Below are positions 1-13,300 of a stretch of 64,000 nt of DNA, piece after piece. A program made the translations under genes and the position numbers. The notes beneath the pieces were generated by a model. That model did not search any database. It was not told the DNA's origin and worked only from the letters and a program-made list of their open reading frames with translations. Positions within the stretch are counted from its first letter, which is position 1. Each line of letters begins with the position of its first letter. Source of the DNA: Babylonia areolata (lineage: Eukaryota; Mollusca; Gastropoda; Neogastropoda; Buccinidae); the NCBI RefSeq assembly GCF_041734735.1, contig NC_134878.1, positions 11,959,140 through 12,023,139 on the forward strand, written 5' to 3'.

Positions 1-2268
1 GATACAGATAGAAAAATGATAATTTTAAGATGTTCCAGTGATTCCTTTGTTGAAGACAGTTAACAAAAATCATGATGAGTTTGGAAGTGTTTTCGTGATG
101 GGTCAGCAAAAATGATAGGTTTTAGCAGAACATATTGTATTTTTCTTCTGCATGCTTTTTCTGACTGTTGAATTTACTTCTTTTTCTTTTTTTTTATACT
201 TTTCTCCTGACTTTCAGTAAACCTTGTGGAATATGAAATTTTGTAGTCATTTTGAGTATCTGTCTGTAAGAGCTTCCAATTCTGTGTCTTATACACTGTT
301 TGATTTTAACATACAGTTTACCTAAACGCATGCTTTGGTATTGATATTGTAACCAGTTTCAGCCTGAATACATCTTTGATTATGTATATGATTGGTTTTT
401 GTTGCTTGGAGCATAGAGAAAGTAGTGTTGTGTAGCATGTTTCTATAGCTTGGAATATAGACAGCAATATAGATTGCTCTTGTTTCTTGCCATTTGTAGA
501 CTGCAGGTGCATTGATATAAAATGCCATTCATGCATTTTGTTTTTGCTTCTTGTCATTTCTTTGTGTTTAATTGTTGTGCACAGTTCTGTGAGGCGATTA
601 AAAGATAAGAATTTTAACGCATTTTTCTGGTACTCAGTGGTAGTGAATCTGAAAATTGTGTGAAGGAATTATTTTTGACTTGTAGTTGTGCAGGCTTTTG
701 TGAACAAAATAAGGCTTTGTGATAAGCCCCTGTGTCTAGTGGATTTAGTGGAATATATATATATATGTATCTCTTTTTTTGTTGTTGTTGTTGCCTTAGA
801 ATGTTTTAAAATAAATTTTCATCTTAGGTCATGGCCAAATATTTGCAGATAATGTTTAGTCTTTTCCAAAGTAATAGACACTGTGCAGAACTTACTGAGA
901 GATTTCCTTCTCTCTCTCTGTCTCTCCTTTTTTTTTTTCCTTCCCCCCATTCAGTCCGTTCCTCTCCTTCCCTCACAGTTTTTCTTCCTCTTGGATTTTT
1001 TTTTTTTTTTTTTTTTTTTTTGTCCCACTTTTTTCTCTTGCATATTTTGTCCCTGTCTTTTCTGTTCAGTCTTTATCCTTGTACCCTCCCCATTTTTCCT
1101 TGACCTTGATTTTCACTGTTTTTATTGTATTTATGAAAAGGATACAGCATTTAAAGGAGGGGGAAAGTGGGGGGCAGGGGATGGGGGTGGGGGGGGTGGG
1201 GGGGGGGGATCACTTTGCTGTGTATTATTGTTTAGTAGTTTTTTTGAAGCTTTTTCTGAAGATGGAACTTTGGTTCTGGAGTTGGGAAAATGAATGTAGA
1301 GAAGTCATGGCCATGTTCGAGGGTGAGAAGTAGGAAGAAAATGTAAGGGATAGAAAAGCGGGGTTGCTGAAATTTTATTCATGGACAGTATTTGCTCTCA
1401 CTGCTATCCTTTTTGTTTGTTGTTGTTGTCGGAGTAAATTTCACATTGCCAGGAGCATTGAGTAGAATTTCTCAGATTGTTGTTTTACTGTTCCTTCATG
1501 TTGTTGCCTTTTAAAACATTATTTTTACTTGTTTTTTTTATCTTTTTGTCACAGTTTGTGTGTGTTTGCCTTTGTCTATCTGTCGGACAAAAAATGTGAA
1601 CTGTTGGATGTCGTAAAGCCACCATTACAAACTTGATTTTGAAAAAAATCCAAACAGCAGCTACAGAAAAAATCTAAATAATATATTCATTTAACACATT
1701 TTAAAAAATAGGTTTGGACCAGCACTGTCATATTTGAGAGGAACATAGATATTGATGCTCTTTAATGAAAGTTAATCTTACTGCAGACTGTTTACTTCAT
1801 GTTAGGTACCTTAATATGTTTTCGTTTACTTCATGATAATCATCAGTTGGAGACTAATATATCCCCTTCCCCCAACATCCCCCCCCCCTCCCGTCCCCTG
1901 GGTATTTTGTAAGTTGTGAGATGTGGGTTATTCAGTTTGATCAAGTTAATATATGTATTGCTGTTTAATCCAGTTGTTGACATTCCAGGCGTTTGTGATG
2001 TGCATAGGTGTGGCTTTTCCACACGTACATGTACACACACCATTTCCACTGCTGGTCCACATCAGTCTTTTACACACTCACTCATGTGTGCTTTGCTTCC
2101 TGTTAGTGAGCAGACGCATATCTCATTGTGTTTGCAAAACATACACACACATACGCTTTCTCCTGACACCTGCATGTGACTGTGTGCGCACACAGATACA
2201 AAGACACATTCACACACACACGCACACCACACCACACCAAACCACATCACACATGCACGCAAGCGCGT

Positions 2269-2305
<37 letters not shown>

Positions 2306-4307
2306 ACACCACAGAGCTCGTAGTGCATGCATTTGCAGTGCAAGTACACACATGTGAGCAGACTTACCAGTACATGTGTGCACATGTTCTGTGATAGTGT
2401 CCTCTTCCCCAGCCTTTCTCTTTCTCACTTTCTGTCTGTCTCAGTTTTCATGTCATATGTCCTCCATATTTATCTTCTTGTTCCTTCTCCACTCCCTCAC
2501 ACTGGTCTTCAGTTCCTTCACAACCCCCCCCCCCCCCCCTCCCTACCCCCACCTCCCTTCCTGTCTGTCACATTGACTGTAAGGACACTGTTAATGTATG
2601 TATGTAATGGGAGACTGTCCTGAACTCCTGATGTGCTTGGAAGTAGATGCTTTCGTTATTGTTCCTGCATGAAGCTGGCTGGCTTGAGCCTGGCTTTGTC
2701 TGTGTCAAATTGAACTCGTGTGAAAAGTCTGGACGTGGTAAGAACTGAAAGTAGAAGAAGAAGAACAACAACAACAGATGTTTTCTCTGATGTGCACTCC
2801 AGCAAGAGATGTTTGTGAATCTTTTCATTAAAGTGAGGTGTCAGTGAATATAATGCTGTTCTTTTCATGAATTTGGTAATGGTTTTGCCGAACGGTTCGG
2901 GAGAAATGGATTTGTTGTTTGTTTCTCTGAGGAGAAGGGATCAAGTTTGTATTCTCTCACAAGTCTAGAGTTCTAAGCAGTGGTAGAATCTAGGCAAGGT
3001 GATGCATACTTGTGATCAGTTTAGGGCTATTTGTATGTTATAGTTGATGTCTTTAGGTATTGTCTGGTTTGAGATGTGTGTAGGGTTTCTGTCTGCCTGT
3101 CTGTCTGTTTCTCTCCCACTCTTTCTTCATAATCAGGCATGTATGTCCAGCCATTGGCTGGTGAAGTTCTGACATTGATACTGTCATAATACTTACATGT
3201 ATTGAATCAGACAGTTGTTGGGAAGGTTATAGTTCTCAAATGTATGTTATGGTTTCATAACAGATTAGAGAGTTGACTGCTTCCCTCTTTTGCGTGTGAA
3301 TAGCATGACATTGAAATAAGAACATAGGTATTTATCCAGTCATCTCCTTGTTGATAATGTGCAGGAGCTGAATTAAAATTACACCCCTCTTTTTGTAATA
3401 AGTTTCCAAAAAGCATGAGAGAAACTAGATTTTATTGAACATTAGGAAGGGAAGTTTTCTCCCCGCTTTTTCCTCACTGAGACAAGGTGAATGGTATCAA
3501 GTAAAGTTGTCGGTATCAGAACATGAATTTGCTTTGTGTGGATAATATTGAAAGGTAATGTCGCATTCAGTAGAAATGAAGCGGTTACCAAACTTGGAAG
3601 ACTGTAGCTGGATTCTCATTGCTTTATATTAAATGGCATGTGGATTCTTCTCTCTTCTTCTGCCATCTAGTTTGTATTGATGTCCAAGTCCTTTTGTTAC
3701 GTTCGCTCTTACTTCCATCTCCTGTAACATATAAAGTCAGGATATGCAGTTGCCTTTTACAAAACAGGCAAATTGGTATTTGAGAGGATCTATTGTATAG
3801 CAGCTTGAATGCTTCTTGATGATAGAAGTTGCAATTTGTGAAAAGGAAGGACTTGAATTAAGCGACTGCTCAGTATAATCCTGGTATCATTTTGCTCTGT
3901 TATTGGTGAGGCACATCATTAAAAAACAAAAAAAACAAAACCCCAACACTTTGGATTAAAAAACGAAGAAGAAACAACAACAACAAAACACTTGTCTGTG
4001 TTCAAACACTATTATTAATATTATAAACGTAATACACTTGAATTCTTTAATGTTTGGAAGATAAGAGAATAGTTGTTCATTCTGACCATTTTGGTCCTGG
4101 TTTATCTGTTATATTTAAACAGACGTGCTGGACTGTATGGTCATGGAGTTAGAACACTATCCCCCCCCACGCCCCCGCCGATTAATTCCATTCTGGAATT
4201 GTTCGTCATAGGAAGTAAGACAGTAGTTACTGAGACCAGTCCCATTCTGGTGCTGAATTATTGATGCTGCTGCTGGTCCCTCAATGCCTTGTTCCATGTG
4301 TTTGCAG
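1..4307 (+). other. AP3D1 intron, 3' portion
   Basis: No coding similarity found on either strand. T-rich tracts near 760-800 and 1000-1020, a G-rich tract at 1156-1208, a CA-rich block at about 2020-2310 and a C-run near 2523-2540. Ends in the acceptor tttgcag before the exon at 4308. Confidence 0.75.
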
Positions 4308-4356
4308 CTTTGTGTTCAGAAATTGAGGATCCTGATTGAAGACTCTGACCAAAACT
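4308..4356 (+). CDS. AP3D1: AP3D1 exon (first in window)
   Basis: Encodes LCVQKLRILIEDSDQN plus one base. Acceptor AG 4306-4307, donor gtaagt from 4357. In vertebrate AP3D1 this peptide directly precedes LKYLGLLAMS, which starts the next exon. Confidence 0.96.
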
Positions 4357-7300
4357 GTAAGTTGTGTGTCTGTGCTGCTAGTTGAGTTGGTGGACGTAGC
4401 TCTTGTTTTTAGAAAAGCTAGTCGCTGGATTTTTAGGGGGAAAACAAACAAAAAATGATTTTATGCCCTTGATTGTATGTACTGCTGCTTGTGTCAGACT
4501 TGTAGATAATGTGTTCAGTTGGATTAGTGTTATGAATTTATTATTATTTTTTGTACATTCATTGCTCAGTTTAGTTTTATCAACATGTTTTATTTTAGAA
4601 GTTTGTAGAACTTAGCAGGAGATTGTGATTATAGATATTTGAAGTTGTTTATACGCAGATTTTTGCTTCAGGATATCTTTAACATCATTTTAAGGGATAT
4701 TTTTCTGTTAATAATAATTGCCTTTTGTTACTCAGGGCAAGATTGATTTAAATACATACATACATAACGTTGGCTTTTGTGACTGACTTGTATGTGTAAG
4801 GCAGGTTTGGATTCCTGTTGTACCTAAAATGTAATTTTGTTGGACTGAAAATATCCAGTTCCGAATTTGATTAATTAAAAAAAATATATATATATAAACT
4901 GTGAACATTATGTCATACATGTTACTGGGGAGAAAAACAAATTTTTTTCTGTGTCTGATGATGATATGGATACTACTATAGTGCTTTTGATTTTACATTT
5001 TCCCCCATGTAGGAGCTTTATTCAGATTTGCTGTTTTCTGTTGTTAAATGTTTTTGCAATCCGCATTGCTTCTCAGGGGATGAATTGAATTTGCTGTGGC
5101 ATAGAGATAAAAAGGAGAGAGGCAGGTAGGATTTGGGGGTGGGGGTGGGGGGGGATCATTTTCATATTTTCTCGCATTGATATCAAAGAGAATATCTATA
5201 TTTGCTGACAACATATGATACAGCTTGATGGGGATGTAGGGAAAGTAAACAGGGGTTGAGATGCAGAGTGAAATAAAAGTGGAGGGAAAGTGGAGACGAT
5301 TTTCCTTGCCATTGTTGGGATTGTGAGGAACCCAGTTTATGAAAGACAGCTTGTTCTGCCATTTGTGCGTTAGAATTTAGCATTAATGAACAAGTATATA
5401 TTTTGGCATGCAGTGCTATACACTGAATTATTTGCCTGAATACTCTCTTTCTCTCTGTCTGTCTCACTAGATGTGTTAAGAGAAAGTCATCAATGTCTTT
5501 GAAAACCTTTTTAAAAAAAATTATTGACTTTACAAGATCATGACTGAAAAACCTTGCTGCACACAATAGTCCTATCTCGGTGTAAAAAAAAAAAAAAAGA
5601 GATAGGAAAAAATATTAGAAAAGGGAAGAAAGAGCCTTTGTTCTTTTTTTCTCCAAGAGACATAGACAAAGAACAATGGCTGTTATGGTTTTTTGTTTTG
5701 TTTTTTGCTCTTTTATTTAATTATTTTTTTCCCCACCAGACATTGAGACAGAAAATTATAGAAAGAACCATTGTCTTTGTCCTGTGTGTTTTCAGAGACA
5801 TTCAGGCAGAAAAATATAGAAAGAACTATGTTGGGTTGTTGTTTTTTTTGCAGAGACATTCAGGCAGAAAAATAGAGAAAGAACTATGGCCTTTGTGTTT
5901 TGTGTCTTTTCATAGAGACATTCCGACAATTTTTTTCCAGAGACATTGAGGCAGAAAAATAGAGTAAGAATTATGGTCTTTGTTCTGTGTGTTTTCAGAG
6001 ACATTCAGTCAGACAGAAAAAAATAGAGAAGGGCTATTGTTATTTCCATGTAATTTTTGTATCATTGTAATCTGAAATCATTTGTATCTACTAACTTGAA
6101 CATTGTCATATTCGATGTGTGTAAATATACCTTGCAATGGTCACTGTTAAAGAATACAACATTTAAGGGAAGGGGAAAAAAAAGAAGAAAAACAACAGGT
6201 AAACAAACCAAAAAAAAACAACAACTAACTATAGTCCTTATTGTGTGTGCTGAGGATGAAGGTAGCAGAATGGTTAAGAGGCACATCTGCCAGTACATCA
6301 CCCATGAGGGTCTGGTTCCAATCCGGGTCATATTACTGAGTGTCTGATTGTTTGGATGAGACAGTAAAACAGAGGTTCCATATACAGCATGCACTATGCA
6401 CACTGAAAATAAACCAATGGTGACATAGGTGTTGCCCTCCAGCAAAATTCTGTGGAAGGAGTCCACTCTGATAGGTACACAAATATAAATGAATGCACTC
6501 AAGACCTGACAAACTGTGTTGGGTTGTTGCTGCTGGTCAGGCATCTGCCTAGCAGGTGTGGTGTAATGTATATGGACTCTGATAGATGCACAAGTATATT
6601 TACATGCACTCAAGACTTCACTAAATGTGTTGGGTGGGTTATGCTGCTGGTCAGGCATCTGCCTTGCAGGTACGGTGTAATGTATATATGGATTTGTCCA
6701 AACACAGTGACGCTTCCTTTGTGAAATTGAAAGTGACGGGCGTAATAGCCAAGTGGTTAAAGTGTTAAGACTTTCAATCTGAGGGCCCTGGGTTAAAATC
6801 ATGATAACAGCGCCTGGTGGGTAAAGGGTGGAGATTTTTCTGATCTCCCAGGTCAACACAATGTGCAGACCTGATAGTGCCTGAACCCCCTTTGTGTGTA
6901 TATACAACCAGAAGATCAAAGACCTGATAATGCCTGAACCCCCTTTGTGTGTATATACAACCAGAAGATCAAATATGCACGTTAAAGGTCCTGTAATCCA
7001 TGTGAGCGTTGTGTGGGTTATGGCAACAAGAGCATACCCAGCATGCACACCCCTGAAAACGGAGTATGACTGCATACATGGCGGGGGTGGAAATGGTCAT
7101 GCAGGTAAAAGCCCATTTGTGTACATACGAGTGAACATGGGAGTTGCAGCCCACGAATGAAGAAGAAGAAGAAAGTGAAAATGAAAAGAAGCTGTATTTT
7201 TCAGTGAAATACCTGGGCCTGCTGGCCATGTCCCGCATCCTGGCCTCCCACCCCAAGTCAGTGCAGGGCCACAAGGACCTGGTGCTGCAGTGCCTGGATG

Positions 7301-10300
7301 ACAAGGATGAGAGCATCCGCCTGCGGGCCCTGGACCTGCTTTATGGCATGGTCACCAAGAAGAACTTGATGGAAATTGTCAAGAAGCTCATGGTGCACAT
7401 GGACAAGGCCGAGGGCTCGCACTACCGTGACGAGCTGCTGTCCAAGATCATCGTCATCTGCTCGCAGTCCAACTACCAGTTTGTCACCAACTTTGAGTGG
7501 TGAGTTTGTGGGTTTTTTGTTGTGTTTGTCACCAACTTTGAGTGGTGAGTGTGTGGGGTTTTTGTTGTGTTTGTCACCAACTTTGAGTGGTGAGTGTGTG
7601 GTGTTTTATAGAGAACGATGAAGAGAGTCGTCACTTTTGTCACCAAGTTTGAGGGGTTTATTGTGATGTCTAGAGTGATGTAGAGTGACCAGTTTGTCAC
7701 CAAGTTTGAGTGGTTAGTGTGGTGTTTCGGTGTTGTAGAGTCGCCAGTTTGTTACCAGTTTTGAGTGGTGAGTGTGGTGTTAAGAGTGATGTAGAGTTGT
7801 CAGTTTGTCACCAACTTTGAGTGGTGACTGTGGTGATTAGAGTGATGTGGAGTTGCCAGTGTGTCATCAACTTTGAGTGGTGAGCGTGGCGTTTCGAGTG
7901 ATGTAGAGTCATCAGCTAATCACCAGGTTTGAGGGGTTAGTGTGGTGTTGCAGTGTTGTACAGTCTCCAATGTGTCACCAGCTTGGAGTGGCAGGTGTGG
8001 TGTTAAGAGTGATGGAGAGTCACCAACTTGGAGTGGCTAGTGTGGTGTCAGAGTGATGTAGAGTCATCAATTTGTCACCAACTTTGAGGGGTTAGTGTGG
8101 TGTTTCAGTGTTGTAGAGTCACTGGTGTCACCAACTTTGAATGGTGAGTGTAGCGTTTAGAGTGATGTATAGTCACCAGTGTGTCACCAACTTGGGGTGG
8201 CTAGTATGGTGTTTAGAATGATGTATAATCACCAGTGTATCACCAACTTGGAGTGGTTAGTTTGGTGTTTAGAGTGATGTAGACTGACCAGAGTGTCACC
8301 AACTTGGAGTGGCTAGTATGGTGTTTAGAGTGATGTAGACTGACCGGTGTGTCACCAACTTGGAGTGGCTAGTATGGTGTTTAGAGTGATGTAGACTGAC
8401 CGGTGTGTCACCAACTTGGAGTGGCTAGTATGGTGTTTAGAGTGATGTAGACTGACCGGTGTGTGACCAACTTAGAGTGGCTAGTATGGTGGGTTTTTTT
8501 TCTATTTTTCATTTTTGTGTATGTAAGGAGGATTCTTTTCTGTTTGTCAAACATGGTTCTGATGATGCTTTTCACATCTGGTGATGCCTTTCATATTAAA
8601 GTCCATTTAGATGCTTACATAAAGGAAACGAGAATACACAGCGAAATTACAGTGAAATTCTCGTATGGTAATGAGTGTGCATAGACACATATTTTTACGT
8701 ACACACATATGAACATGGATACATGATCATGTAGGTATGTGCCGTCATATATACACACAATGATGCATACATACATACAGTGATACATCATACAGTGATA
8801 ATACTTACATATTGTGTAGTGTTTCAGTGATATACTCTTATGGGAGAAGAGTGATCAGAAGAGGTGGTGAAGGTACAGGACAGGAAGGGTGGGGCAGGGA
8901 TAATAGATATATTGAAGTACTTTTGTTCATTTAATATGACACTAATCCAGATGACTTGTATCATGTCCAGTGCAGTAGGCTTGAAAGTTTACAAAAATAC
9001 ACCAAGATGATATTGCAGATTGCGCTGAGGTGAGTGTTTGTGCACTGAGGTGTGTGTGGGTGCTTGTGCGCTGACATCAGGGGTGTGTTTGCACTGATGT
9101 GGGTGTGTGTGCACTATGATACAGGTACGTGAGCATCTTGGTGGAGTTGACCCGGATGGAAGGCACGAGACACGGGGGGCTGATTGCTGCCCAGATGTTG
9201 GATGTGGCCATTCGGGTTCAGGCCATCAGGCATTTTGCTGTCTCACAGATGGTATGTTTGGGTCTTTTTTTTTTTCATGAGCACCATTTTCTGTCAACCT
9301 TTTGGATAAAGTCTGTCTTTAATGTTTTGTCTTGTACTGTGAGAGAGTACCTTAGGTTTGTTTGTTGGGTTTCTTTTTTTTTCCAGCTAGAAAAGGTGAA
9401 ATATTGTTTCTCTTGATTAGGCCTTGTGGCATTGTCATTCTTTGTCTCTGGTGCAATTTCCATCTCCATCTCAGTTTTCTTTGTCTTATCTCTGTATGTG
9501 TCTCTTATCTTTTACTTTTCTCACATTCCTCTCGCCGTCATCTCAGTCATCTTCCAATCCTTTGGAGTTTTAAGCTTTGGACAGTGACTGTAGAGAAGTT
9601 GGGAATGAAAAAAAAACCCAACAAGACCGGTTTCATTTTCTATTTCTCATGGTGGTGTCACAATGTTCACTGATTCATGCTAGGCAGATGCCTGACCAGC
9701 AGTATTTTGTTACTTAGTCAGGACTTCAGGACTTGAGTCCATGCATATATACATTTGTATACCTATCAGAGTGAATTTTATTTACAGAATTTTGCAAAAG
9801 GCCTGCTCTTATGTTGCCATGGTTTCTTTTTTTTAGTGCGCCAAATGTTTGCTGCATACATCTTTACAATCTCATCTGAATGACTTGATGCTTAGTTTGA
9901 TTTTCCAGTCAACCTTGGCTAAAAAGGCAAGACAGGGATTCAAACTCAAACCCTCACAGACACTGTATTGGCAGACAAGTGTCTGAATCAGGAACAGAAT
10001 AAATCAGTATGGTGATCAGTGTTAGTCACAGTGATTATTTTTGATGATATTATCCAAGCTTTTATGTAGAGGACGTTTGTACATGTCTTCTGTTGGAGAC
10101 CTCTCACATTCTTCTTTTCATTATTATTATTATTGTTATTACAGTTATCCCAGCTGTTGTGTTGAGGACATTTTTGTACAGGCCATTTTGTTGGAGGACT
10201 CTCACCTGATTTTTATTGTTGTTGTTAATATTGTTATTATTAGTAGTAGTATTGTTATTGTTGTTATTATTATTATTGTTATCCCAGATGTTATGTTGAG

Positions 10301-13300
10301 GATGTCTGTTTACAGGCCATTCTGCTGGAGAACTCTCACTTGCTGGCCAACAACTCTCAGCGCAATGGGATCTGTGAGGTGCTGTACGCTGCTGCCTGGA
10401 TCTGTGGGGAGTTCTCGGAGTGAGTGTCCCTTTGTTTTATCATAGCTTGTTCTGTGTACATCGAGTCATTAAGAATTTAATTTTTTTAAAGTTTTTTTTT
10501 TTCTCTCCTGTCCGTGTATTGTATTGTCACATGTTTCCATGGCATTACTTACATTCTGCTCATTCAGTGTCTTGTTTTGCTGTTCTTGGTTTTTGCTCAT
10601 GGCATCTTCTTTTTTATTACTTTTCTTTGCATTTCCCCCCTATTTACTGTTCTATTGTTTCATCTATAAAAAAAAAAACCCAACAAACCTACTGTCAGTT
10701 TGTTAATGTTTGCTTGTTTCAGCAGTCTGTCTGTTTATGTTGTACGAGTTTGTGTGTGTATTGTTTATGTTATACGAGTTTGTGTGTGTAAGATAAGGTG
10801 TTTATAATCAGAATTGCTTTACTATTTCATTATCAAAGAGGGAGAGAAAAAAAATGGAAAAAGAACAAATGAAAAGGAAGAATAGGCAGTCTATTTCACT
10901 CGGCAAAACCTTGTTTGTCATTTTCAGGCGTTGCTGAGTGTGAATGGGCATCTATCGAGTCTAAATTCACTTGAGGAAATGCATTGTACAAAAGTTGTTT
11001 ATCATTTATCACTATTAAAATTTTGTTGTTGTTTAACTTCCACCTACTCTGTCTTTAGGGAGAGGATTGGGCCCCGCCTTCTTGTGCCGAATCCTCAACA
11101 TAGAGAATACAGACTCATTGCCCTTGATGGCTGTAAAAAGATGTAACCATTACCCTTGTCTGTCCCTCCCCCCCCACTCCCCCCTCACCCCCACCAGACA
11201 AGAGAATACAAACACATTGCTCTGATCGCCATAAAAAAAACATGTAACCATGACCCCTGTCTATCTCCCTAACACCACCAGACACCTGAAGGAGCCCCAG
11301 CAGACATTGGAGGCGATGCTGCGACCCAAGCTGACGTGCCTGCCGGGCCACATCCAGAGCGTGTACGTGCAGAATCTGCTGAAGCTGTACTGCAAGGTGG
11401 TGCGTCGGCTGGAGGACGAGGAGGATGTGGAGGCGATCCAGCAGGTGCACACAACCCTGCAGGAGAAGCTGCCCATCTTCGTGCAGAGCGGGGACCTCGA
11501 GGTCCAGGAGAGGGTGAGACCACAGCTTCTGTTGCAGTTTGTTTCAGTTCTGTTGCAAGGAGGTGTCAGTGCGTTTTTGGACAAATCCAAGGCCTGACAA
11601 GACATATTGTGTGGGGTTATTCTGCTGGTCAGACATTTGCTTAGCGGTTGTGGCCCATGTGGCATTCCGTTCAGTTTAGTTCAAAGACTGCTAAGCTTAG
11701 TTTCTCAAGGAGTTGTCACTGAGTTTGGAGAATCCATATACGCTACACCACGTCTGCTAGGCAGTTGCCTGACAGCAGCATGATCCAATGTGTTTGTCAG
11801 GCCTTGAGTTCATGTTTATATATTTGTGTACCTATCAGAGTGGATTACATGATCCAATGTGTTTGTCAGGCCTTGAATGCAGGTTTATATCTTTGTGTAC
11901 CTATCAGAGTGGATTACATGATCCAATGTGTTTGTCAGGCCTTGAATGCAGGTTTATATATTTGTGTACCTATCAGAGTGGATTACATGATCCAATGTGT
12001 TTGTCAGGCCTTGAATGCAGGTTTATATATTTGTGTACCTATCAGAGTGGATTACATGATCCAATGTGTTTGTCAGGCCTTGAATGCAGGTTTATATATT
12101 TGTGTACCTATCAGAGTGGATTTCTTCTGCAGGATTTTTTTTCCAGAGGACAACAATTTTGTTGCTGTGGGTTCTTTTTGAGTGCGTCAAATGTGTGCTG
12201 CACATGGGACCTTGGTTTATCATGTCATCTAGATGCTCAGTTTGCTTTCCAGTCAAACGGGAGAAAGGGCAAGAGTGGGATTCAAACCCAGACCCTCACG
12301 GACATTGTATTGGCAGATAATCGACTTGGTGAGACGACAGTTTGCATGGAGACAGAGGGGAGGAGAAGGAGATGAGGGGAGGAGGGGGAAGAATTTTGCT
12401 TACTGTCCCTGTCACACATTATACTAGTGATTTTAGTCCTTTGGTTGAGTTATTGATTCGCACATTGGAATGTTATTGTTATTGTTTAGAGATGAGGGGA
12501 CAAGTTCTTGAATCTTTGTAAGTGCTCATCTTGACTAAGGTGTGTGAAAATGCTTGCTGTCTAAATTTCTACCTGCAGACACACATACTCAGTATTATGA
12601 CCGGACTTGACACAATACTTTCTTGTTGTCGTCATGATTTCGTTCTATCAGTATTATGTGAGCATGTTCCCACAAATGTGTTTTTGCATGTACATTTCCT
12701 GATGACTGTAATACCTCCATGTCGACGATGTGTGAGGCACACTCATTGTTACATTCACTAAACATGTTCATACCACAACTGTTGTGCAGGCATGCAGCAT
12801 GCTGGCCCTTGTGAAGTACGTGATCAAGATCCGGGACAAAGGGGTGACTGTGGGGGACGAGCTGGCTTCCTTGTATGCAGGGGAGCTCAATCCTGTTGCT
12901 GCCAAGGCCCAGCGCAAAGTCCCAGTGCCTGAGGGGTGAGTTCAGACTCTGAGATAGTTTCGTTGTTGCCTTTTGCCTATTGTGTTACTCTTTGTCACAG
13001 TGGATTTTTCTGTCTAAAATTCAGGCTGCTGTCTTCTCAAGGAGAGTGCATCACTACATTGCAGTGGCACCCAATTCTCCCCCCCCCCCCCCTTTTTTCT
13101 GCTTGCAGATGTATTTGTTTTCTTGTCTAAAAAGAATTTTCTGCAGAATTTTGCCAGGAACAGCCCTTTCTCAGCTGTGGGTACCTTGTTGTGCAGTAAG
13201 TGCTAGCTGTAGTTAGGACCTGAATTTATTGTCTCATCTGAATTACTTCCATCTAGACCACCACTCAAGTCAAGTGGAGGGGGAGTAATTACTGGCATTA

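Larger units (their letters stand above)
4357..7204 (+). other. AP3D1 intron with minisatellite and two SINEs
   Basis: Unremarkable AT-rich DNA to 5600, then a ~70 bp tandem repeat (5648-6020) and two SINEs (6253-6725, 6731-7165). The second SINE's (GAA)n tail ends about 40 bp before the acceptor. Confidence 0.75.

Noticed and set aside
6731-6800. A functional tRNA gene
   Set aside because: A and B box-like words are present but no cloverleaf can be drawn with confidence, and SINE body sequence follows directly.
6062-7075. 337-codon minus-strand frame
   Set aside because: It runs antisense through two SINEs in an AP3D1 intron and matches no protein family.
9025-9124. Seventh junction-anchored array at the acceptor of exon 9125
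   Set aside because: The gtgcactgaggtgtg-like units are too short and diverged, and none clearly repeats the acptor or exon start.
11788-12375. 195-codon open frame with a 23-residue repeat
   Set aside because: It is the 69 bp SINE-internal array read in frame; several frames are open equally, and it lies in an AP3D1 intron.
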